Below are positions 56,248-64,000 of a stretch of 64,000 nucleotides of DNA, piece after piece. The DNA is taken from the NCBI RefSeq assembly GCF_001411555.2, contig NC_049902.1, positions 13,602,237 to 13,666,236 of the forward strand, in the 5' to 3' direction. Source of the DNA: Juglans regia (lineage: Eukaryota; Streptophyta; Magnoliopsida; Fagales; Juglandaceae). The position numbers and the translations under genes were made by a program. The notes beneath the pieces are model-generated. The model was not told the origin of the DNA and did not search any database. It saw only the letters and a program-made list of their open reading frames with translations. Each line of letters starts with the position of its first letter. Within the stretch, counting starts at the first letter, position 1.

Positions 56248-58308
56248 AGTCTTTTTATTTCCTCCCTATTTTTCATTCAGATTTGGATTTCTACTCCCGC
56301 CCAAAACGCCACGCAACCCCTACATTTTGCCACAATGCAACGTTTCATTTTCTCTGTGGCATGTCAGCTCTATTCGTGCACAAAGAGTATGCAAAAATGA
56401 CTGAGTATAGAGTTTTCCATTTATTTAATATACAATTTTAATTTTCGACTAACAGGTAATGTCTCAACAGCCCTTTAATCAAACTACTAAAGTTAGATAA
56501 TATAAGCAACTTGACGATCCCATTTCTCATTCTCTTTATAATCATTATTTACCATAATCATTTTTTAAAAATAATTTAATATTTAATATTCACATAATCT
56601 ATCAATGTTTCATTAATATGATACATCTAGTGAAAATGTTGATCGTACTATATACTCTCGTTCTTCAAATTGCATGTAGCATAGGTTGCGGATAGCAATT
56701 ATGAGTAAAGTAATGTAGACTAATGTTTAGAATGTCAAGAATAATAATCAGTTACATGATATCCTCTAATTTTATTATAATATGGAGATCATCAAACTGA
56801 TTTTCGCTATTACTAATTTCAAAATTTGTAAAGGGAGAGTATATGTTCTATTCAAAATATTAATTCATACATGATGATCAGAAGTAGAAGGAATATTGGC
56901 AAGCTTTAATTTTTCTAATTTATTAGAGATTTGAATTTTGTTCTAATAAATAATTTTTACTTTTAGAAAAAATAAATTTGTTAATAAGATAGGGTCTCAT
57001 GTAGAATAAAAAAGGGAACTTTTTTTTGTTTCCTTAGTCCATGTTTGGGATTGTGGTGAGAAATATAACTTATAGTTTTAAGGTTAATAAGTTCTATTAT
57101 TAAAAAAAAATTTATTGTTTGGTAACCATATGTTTAAAACACTTTTAAATATTTTATATTTGTTTGGAAACAAATTAAAAAAGTACTTTTTGAGGTAGAA
57201 ATGACAATCATTTGATTTTTTTAAAGATTATGATCATATCCTTAAAAATTTAAAAGTTGTAATTATTTGAACGTTATATGGGTATTTTTGCCCATTGATT
57301 GTCTTTTTAAAATTTGAACTAAAATGATAACCATGAATTTTAATATTTAATACCATAGCATCTAAAATATTTTCATCAAATAAAAATAATGAATATTTAG
57401 GATAACAATTAAAATAAACAAAACCTTGATCTATGCTAGACTCTAGCATACTTAGTAATAAATCATGAAATTTATAGAGACGTCCATCATACTAAAAAGT
57501 ACTTCTCGTCAATGATTTACTAGCAACTTGTAATAATTCAATATGAATAAAAGATATTTCTTGTTAAATATGTTGATTAATAGTCTCCTAAGTTAATAAA
57601 GGCAACCAATCATTATTTAAACTAATGATTTTTCAATAGTTTTAATTGAATAATTTGTAAGAAATTAAACATAATTTAGAAGAGTAAATTGCTTATAAAT
57701 ATAATTTTAGAAACATGGGAAATGGTGCCAATTTGGTTTGTATCGATCTTGTGAAATAAATCTTGTCAAATTTCTTTCTGCAGAGTTCTTACTTTCTTTT
57801 ATTGTATAAAAAATAAGAACCAATTGATTTTGGTAATGAGAATAAGATGCACGGATTGCTTCTAAGTATAGCATATGACAAGGTTAAAGATAAATCATAT
57901 TTACTTGACTATATGTGCTAAAAGAAATAGTTTGTACAAGTCTTATATAAGTCCTCGTAAAAAAATGAATTTCACCTTAAAGAAATATAAAAAAAACTAT
58001 TATTTATTAATGAGATCCACTTTTTTACTAATGACTTACATGAAATTTGTTTATTTGATATTTGCACCTAGCATTACTCGATGTGCTAATACTTTTGTGC
58101 TCTCGTAATTTTATTTAAATGAGTTATTTCGGCTCGCAATTATAAAGTAATAAATTTTTAATCCAATAGCATACAATACATTGTAAAAATAAACAATATA
58201 TAGAGAATAAAGGATAAAAGTAAATAAAAAATAAATTATAATTAATAATCTTAATCAGAACTTATCCCAGGAAATTATAATGGAATGCATTATAAAGAGA
58301 AATATAAT
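56248..58308. other. AT-rich intergenic DNA
   Basis: No gene recognised. A weak repeat-like piece at 57040-57210 has gtttgg at the left and tgtttggaaac at the right and may be a decayed MITE. The short frames here show no family resemblance and no coding bias that I can see. Confidence 0.5.
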
Positions 58309-58767
58309 TGAAAAACATATTTGTAGTTGGGTGCTCGTGTCGTCGAGATTCGATTTGTCGATGCTTGCGGTAGGCGTGACGTCTGGGTTCACGCCAGTGC
58401 TTGTGGAGTTGTAGTTTGGATTATGTGGTTTTATTTGTAGTTTATTTGTAGTTATTTTAGCTAGTATTATAATAGAAATAGGCTTTTAGATTTAATATCC
58501 ATAGCAGTCTCCCATACTCTTCCTCCTTGTGAGAACAGAGGGGATCGTGAAGTTCTGTTTTTACAGAGCGCTTTCTCTGTTTAGAGAGAGTTTCTAGAAG
58601 TTAAGACAATATCCGCCACAAAGAAATCTGTGAGTGGGGAAGTCACATATCTGATGCGTAATTTGGCTTATAGTCTGGATTTTCCATGTATAAGTCACAT
58701 TTGTAACTTCGTTTTATTAATGAAACGAGTCTATTTCCATAAAAAAAAAAAACTGAAAAACATATTT
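58309..58767 (+). mobile_element. Polyadenylated retroposon, 431 bp, with perfect 14-bp TSD
   Basis: tgaaaaacatattt occurs at 58309-58322 and 58754-58767. The insert (58323-58753) ends in ttattaatgaaacgagtcta, ttccat and an A tail. These are hallmarks of L1-driven retroposition. The insert has no recognisable protein; it may be a 5'-truncated LINE 3' UTR or a processed transcript. The text cttcctccttgtgagaacag and the two short purine-rich runs do not identify a parent. Confidence 0.85.
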
Positions 58768-58859
58768 ATTTTAATGAACATACTAACAAAGAGTTTAATA
58801 CTTTATGGTACAAACCGTTGGAAAAATGTGGATATAAGAGATGAATCTTGCTAGGCCCA

Positions 58860-59060
58860 CCAAGAGTGGCCCCGAGTATTTCTGAGGTGCAAAATGCACT
58901 TTTTTATTTTGTATTTTTTAAAAATATTTTTAAACCCCTTTAATTTTCTTGCTAAAAAAAGAAAAAATTCATAAACTTATTTAAAAGCACTTCCTTAACA
59001 ATTAAATAAAAAAAACTTGATAGCTTTTGTCGGGATGCATCCTCGGTGATGCACCATTTC
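58860..59060. mobile_element. AT-rich MITE-like repeat with GTGCAAAATGCAC palindrome
   Basis: gaggtgcaaaatgcactttt near 58890, ccttaacaattaaataaaaaaa near 58995 and gcatcctcggtgatgcacc near the right end. Shares the palindrome and the ttaaNNattaaNtaaaa block with 49940-50150. Confidence 0.5.
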
Positions 59061-60130
59061 TCATAATAGACATATGTGCATATGCTTGTAAACTAGAAAA
59101 TAAAATAAAATGACAAGAATAATTTAGAAAGAAAGAACTTGGTGTTGAGGCATATTGTAATTGACTTTTTCTTTAGAGTAGATTCCGCTGTCTCTAAATT
59201 TTAACATGTGCTAAGCTTCTTAACAGTATATTCCCAAAATACAATAATATTGGTTTCCGTTAATCTCTTTTTTGGTGTAAACAAAAAAATCTTCGAACCC
59301 AATATAAAATAGCCAAAATCCAAAAAACAAAAGACAAAAAATGAAGGAAAAAATGTTTCTTTAATGAAAGAGCACTTATGAAAAGTTATAACTTTTCAAT
59401 TCACAGTGAACACATGCAAAAGGTTTCTAATTCACCAAAAGGCACAACCCCTTGTTTGGTGGCCAAGAGGTTAGAACTCATATCTCTAAGAGTTATGCAT
59501 TGGTTCAAGTAATCATGACACATTTTTATTTAAAATTTGACCATTGAACCAATACATTGAATAATGATAATGGTTGTATTCAAATATATAAAAAATAAAA
59601 AATAAAAAGAATAATCACAATAGTTCACATTATTTTTTACATAATAGTAAAATATTTTAATCCCTAAGTCTAAAAGCCAACACAAGCAACATAACTAAAA
59701 GAGAAGAGGAGGAATTTATTTTTGAGTATTATTACATGTATTTATAATTTTATATATAAGACTCATTTTATCAGTTTTATTTTGAAATTTAAATTTTAAA
59801 TTTTAAATTTTATAATTTTTAATATATCAATAATTGACACGTAGAGATTTAATTTTTTTTTTTATAAATTTTTCTTAAATACAACTAGCATTTCTATCGT
59901 CCGAAAGTGAGAAGCCTTAGGACTTTTTTTGGGATTATTGCAAATTCAGGTTTTTTATTTTTCAAAATTTTGCAAATTGGACTTTTTAAAGTCGCAACAA
60001 TTATATTTGATTTTTCAAAATTTTACAATTTTCAACTTCCAATCATCTTCCGTTAGGTGTGTAGCAAAGCAACATGCCAGGTGGCAAAAATGACACATGT
60101 GGGTGAATCAAAGACCGATACGTATCATCC
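59061..60130. other. AT-rich intergenic DNA without recognised genes
   Basis: Contains several A/T-rich runs and nothing with protein-family resemblance on either strand. Confidence 0.5.
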
Positions 60131-60660
60131 CTATCACACCTCACTCTGACCTTTTTTTTTTTTTAAGAAAAAGACAAGATATTTAAGTCAAAAGAAAAAA
60201 TAAAAGAAAATCAGTTTAACTAAGAAAAACAAAGAAGAATCAGTTTATCTTAAAAAGCGAAAAAAAATCAGTTTAACTATAAAAAATAAAAATAAAAATA
60301 AAAAAATTTGTTTAACATTTTTTTTAAAAACTCAGTTTAATTTAAAAAATATAAAAATCTCTTTATGTAAAAAAGACTTAAAAATCAGATTAACTAAAAA
60401 TTCTTTCGAAAAAATGTTGAACTTAAGAAATAAATTAAAAAAAAAAACAATTCCAACTCTAGGAATTTTTTAAAAAAAAAAAGAAATCTGTTTAATTAAA
60501 AGATTTTAAAAAATCACTTTAACTATAACGAATTTAAAAAAAAAAAAACGATAGCTAAAAAATTAAAACATATGTTTAGCAATTTTTTTAAACAAATCTA
60601 TGTAAATAAGAAAAATATAAAATCCGGTTTAACTTAAAAAAAAAATTGTGTAACTAAAAC
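60131..60660. repeat. Low-complexity A-rich tract with irregular repeat of atcagtttaactaa
   Basis: Words such as atcagtttaactaagaaaaa recur about every 30-50 bp among A runs. It looks like a decayed minisatellite. Followed at 60715-60780 by ggtggcttgaagccacccc and ggggtggctcgagcc, inverted GC-rich words of unknown origin. Confidence 0.6.
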
Positions 60661-61186
60661 CTAAAGAGAAAAAATAAATAAATAAAAAGAAACTCAAAGT
60701 TCGGGGCCCAAACTCTACCTATGGATGGGTGGCTTGAAGCCACCCCACAACAAATTGGGAGGGGTGGCTCGAGCCCATCCAAAGATTTTTTCCAAGTTTC
60801 CTTTATGCTAATTTCAATTATTATATTGGATAAGAAAACATATAAATTACTAAATGTCTTTAATATGGGAGAAATGCTACTCTGAAACATGATTTTGGCC
60901 AGTTCATATGTTTTTCCATGGAAGGCAACGAGCAAATTAAACAGAAGGGCTAACTCAGAACATAAATATGGATTTAGGGAATGATTATAATTTAGTGGTG
61001 CTTGAGAATAAAGAAAAGTTTTTTTTTTTAATAGTAAGAATGAGAATAAAGAAAAGCTATGGGTAATAAAATGCTATTTACCCACATAAGTTTTACTAGG
61101 AATATAGTTATGCACAGATATACATACATCTGTACGAATCTTAACATAAATGGTTATACTCGGTTAGCTTATGTGTGCGCATGGGC

Positions 61187-61190
<4 letters not shown>

Positions 61191-61227
<37 letters not shown>
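61191..61227. repeat. (AT)n microsatellite
   Basis: About 18 uninterrupted AT units directly left of the gypsy LTR. Confidence 0.95.
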
Positions 61228-61231
<4 letters not shown>

Positions 61232-61237
61232 ACAATT

Positions 61238-62103
61238 TGATGGGCATCAAGATGGACCTAATTTTAATATCATTTGTAAGTTTCAGATGAGTCAATTATA
61301 AGGCCAAGGGCTAAGAAGATGAATGAGGCAATGTAAGGATTGGTGTAATCCACTTAGAACAAGTTTAGCAAGAGCCGAATATTCAAGATGGGCTTAAGAG
61401 AAGGAGATCCAGTGATCATCCACGTGATACAAGCTATGGAAGAGTGCAACATAAATTAAGGCCTATTATTATATTTATGTGATTGAAGGCCTTGGACTTG
61501 TTTGTTTAATTAAATGGGCTTATTTTATTAGTTATAAGAATTAGTCTAGAATAATTAGGCTTGAGAATGCTTTGCCCACATATGTCTTATTTCTTATGAA
61601 CTGAGATTTTTTAGAAGACCTTATATTTTGGCCAAGAGCTTATTTGAAAAATTATTTTTTAAGAACTAGAGTTTAAAGAGGTACTATAGCGATTTACTGT
61701 AGCATAATACTATTCATCCAGGGGTATTTTTGGAAGAAATGGCTTTATTTTGGTTAGGATTTTAATTAAGTTTGGATTTAAATACTCTTTGTAGTCTCAT
61801 GTTAAGAAGTTTTATGAAATTTAATGAATTTATTCATTGTGAGTTGAGTTTATCTCCTCTTATTCTTGATTGAACTTTTGAACTTATCAAAGGTAAATCA
61901 CAACATTTGTGGCGTTCCTCTTTGTAATCTGGGTTCTTGAGACAGGTTTTTCAACGGGTTTAGATTTTAATATAATCTAGGTTCTTGAAACGAGTTCTCA
62001 TCGGATCTATGTTCTCCATCCATTGACTTGATTTTGACTTTTTTGGGTGAGTTTTCAAATTGATTGTGGATTTAAGGGATTTCATTCTTACGGATTCATA
62101 TCA
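61238..62103 (+). repeat. 5' LTR of gypsy element
   Basis: 866 bp, from TGATGGGCATCAAG to CATATCA, with a TATA-like tttaaatactctttgtag near 61780. Boundaries rest on TG...CA and the adjoining primer site, since the partner LTR is not visible. Confidence 0.65.
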
Positions 62104-62930
62104 TTTGGTATTCAAAGCAAGGTTTCCAATTAGGTCTGATTCTATTTTTTAACTATTACATATTTAAGAGCTTCATTGTTCTAGGGTTGCAAAAAAAAAA
62201 AAACAACAAACAAAAAAACAAAAATAAAAAATAAAAAGTAGGTTGCCAGAATTTTTAGGGTTTTTGGTTTGGCTAAAATTTGCATCACCTAGAGTTTCAA
62301 AATTCTAGGGTTTCTTCCATCTCTAAGTTTGTCAATTGCTTGGAGTGACATTCCATTTATTCTCTTCTATTTTATTGTCAATGCTTATGTATTTTAATTC
62401 AATTGCTTGATTTTCACAATAATATTGTTGTTTGTGATTGAATTATAGAAAATAAAGGAAAAAAAAGAAAAAAAAATAAGAAAAATAAGAAAAGAAAATG
62501 TAGCATATTCAAAAGTTGCTACACGGTTACAACAAAGAAAAAGAAAGACATTTGTTGATTGAGCTTTATCATCAAAGGGGCTGAATACATCTTTCTAGTT
62601 GGTATCTTGATTTATAATTACTCTTTCTTTCGTATAAATTTCTTGAGTCTCATGTCCTTTTATTCCTTCCATGTTTCTTATTCTTATTTCTTGGATCTAT
62701 ATTACTAGTTGGAATAATACAAGATTGTATTATCTTGATTTAGTTCAACTAGTTCTTAAAGAACTTTCGGAAGAAAACTATTGAGGTAAAAGGCAAGAGA
62801 GTGTGAGACTGTTATCGGGAAAAAGTCAATTAAAAGTGAAACACGAGTGGAGTGTCATTATTTGAGTGTAAACACGTAAGGGAGAGTGTGTGAGGTTTTT
62901 CACTAATATTCTTTTGTGCAAAACATTACG

Positions 62931-63180
62931 ATGTCTCATAGGAGTGACTCATCACCAAAGGGGATGACAAGTAACTCATCATTTGTGTTGCAAGCCATAC
63001 AACAACAGTTTGAGAGTTGAACTTGGTGTTGGGTGAAGTGAAGGATAAGATGGATCACCAAAAAGCGATAATCAGAAATCTACAGGGCATGAGAGATAAG
63101 AGGTGACGTGAGTCTAATGTTGAAAAAGGTATGAAAATGAAGAGTATGATGATTCTCTTGTTGTCAGTCGTGCACTCAAT
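62931..63180 (+). pseudogene. Gypsy gag N-terminus, core deleted
   Basis: The frame from ATG 62931 reads MSHRSDSSPKGMTSNSSFVL, AIQQQFE, stop; a coiled-coil-like VLGEVKDKMDHQKAIIRNLQ follows. It then jumps to residues preceding the protease (YEDDSLVV-like, ALNTQIKM). The gag core seen in relatives (several hundred residues) is absent. Confidence 0.65.
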
Positions 63181-63192
63181 ACACAAATTAAG

Positions 63193-63501
63193 ATGGATGA
63201 TACAGAGCAGCAGAGTGAGAACATATTTCATACTAGATGCTACATCAACAACAAGGTATGTAGTATGATAATTGATTTGAGGAGTTGTATTAATTTGGTT
63301 AGCACTACTTTAGTTGAGAAAATGAATTTACCTATCTTGAAACACCCTAAACCATACAAGTTGCAGTGGTTGATTGATTGTGGGAAGGTTAGGGTAAATA
63401 AGCAAGTGCTAGTTTCTTTTTCAATTGAAAAATATCAGGATATGGTGCTTTGTGATGTAGTGCCTATGCATGCTGACTATATTTTGTTGGGGAAGCTGTG
63501 A
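63193..63501 (+). pseudogene. Gypsy aspartic protease
   Basis: A 102-codon open frame: FHTRCYINNKVCSMIIDLRS with the active-site block reading IDLRSCINLVST (usual IDGGSCTN), HPKPYKLQWLIDCGKVRVNK, CDVVPMHADYILLGKL (the I-L-L-G block). A TGA follows GKL where relatives read GRPW. The catalytic Asp is kept; the two Gly after it are replaced. Confidence 0.85.
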
Positions 63502-63504
63502 CAG

Positions 63505-64000
63505 TATGATAGGAAGGTAATCCATGATGTGTTAAGGAACATGTACAGTTTTAAAAAGGATGGAAAAAAAATCAAACTTGTTTCTTTAACTCCAACACAG
63601 GTCCATGGGGACCAACTGAAACTGAAAAGTGAGGCTGCTCAAAAAATAAAGAGTGAAAATGAGAGATAAAAAAAGAAAGAGTGAATGTGAGAATAAGAAA
63701 AAAAGAAATAGTGAGGCCGAAAAAGAGAGAGAGAAAAGTACAAAAGTAAGTTTTTATGCTAAGGCAAGCTTTTATACTAACGAATTTAACGACTCTTTAC
63801 CTAGTGTTGTTGTTTCTTTGTTGCAGGGATATGAGGTCATGATTCCTAGCGGTGTGTTTAATGGATTGCCACCTATTAGGGAGATAAAGCACTATATTGA
63901 TTTTGTACCGGGTGCGACAATTCCTACCCGACCTTTCTTTAAAGAACATGAGTCCTTAACACACTTGAAAGGACAATGTAAGTTGTTGACTAGAATGCAT
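63505..64000 (+). pseudogene. Gypsy linker and start of reverse transcriptase
   Basis: QYDRKVIHDVLRNMYSFKKD leads through a Lys/Glu-rich stretch with stops to GYEVMIPSGVFNGLPPIREI, KHYIDFVPGATIPTRPFFKE, the conserved entry to gypsy RT. It runs off the right edge before the catalytic Asp residues. Confidence 0.8.

Larger units (their letters stand above)
61238..64000 (+). mobile_element. Ty3/gypsy retrotransposon, 5' part, cut by window edge
   Basis: 5' LTR 61238-62103, primer-binding site tttggtattcaaagc (62104), a gag start, protease, and the beginning of reverse transcriptase at the right edge. The gag core is missing. Protease and linker resemble the gypsy element in ATG5 intron 3, but the LTRs are unrelated. 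The 3' part and any duplication lie outside the window. Confidence 0.8.

Overview
The window is nuclear DNA of a flowering plant, most likely a woody eudicot. The L1 3' ends, the LTR families and the GAGATGAG-type MITEs look like those of Fagales (walnut/oak relatives), but that placement is an impression and not a proof. The DNA is AT-rich, has very little coding capacity, and is dominated by layered transposable elements, nearly all of them broken.

Positions 1-18880 are one host gene, read on the minus strand: the 5' half of autophagy gene ATG5. Four exons with clean GT/AG junctions encode residues 1-136, up to the lysine that should accept ATG12. The remaining exons lie beyond the left edge. 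The introns are crowded. Intron 3 (10.7 kb) holds an old Ty3/gypsy element that was itself hit by a 5.5-kb L1 with a perfect target-site duplication, a rearranged TRIM cluster and a tRNA-derived SINE. Intron 4 (at least 6.3 kb) holds two L1-derived elements that carry ORF1 but no ORF2, a 64-bp piece of mitochondrial 18S rRNA, and a possible 18-bp L1 3'-end insertion.

Positions 18880-27900 are intergenic: the presumed ATG5 upstream region, a MITE, a degraded gypsy LTR with a roughly 35-bp tandem repeat, an LTR fragment, a LINE fragment with an open RNase H domain, and long stretches I cannot assign. Positions 27927-36700 are a complete Athila-like gypsy retrotransposon with two 1.28-kb LTRs. 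A 2.17-kb solo LTR sits inside its 5' LTR, and its pol has lost RT, RNase H and the integrase core. It seems to have landed in a minus-strand LTR element whose primer-binding site and LTR lie near 37283.

Positions 37717-48506 are a minus-strand chromovirus-like gypsy element with very long LTRs and a small RT/RNase H remnant. It is interrupted by a 3.18-kb solo LTR with a perfect duplication and by several MITEs, one of them a hAT-type element with an exact 8-bp duplication. Positions 48506-50795 are MITEs. Positions 50796-55218 are a Ty1/copia element with two 197-bp LTRs and a perfect duplication. Positions 55219-61237 are AT-rich DNA with a hAT-like MITE, a 431-bp retroposon with a perfect duplication, and low-complexity tracts. 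From 61238 to the right edge runs the 5' part of another gypsy element.

No bacterial-type, viral or defence system is present. The most interesting content is the transposon-loaded ATG5 locus, the pair of ORF1-only L1 elements, and the recurrence of the same pol deletion in two different gypsy lineages.
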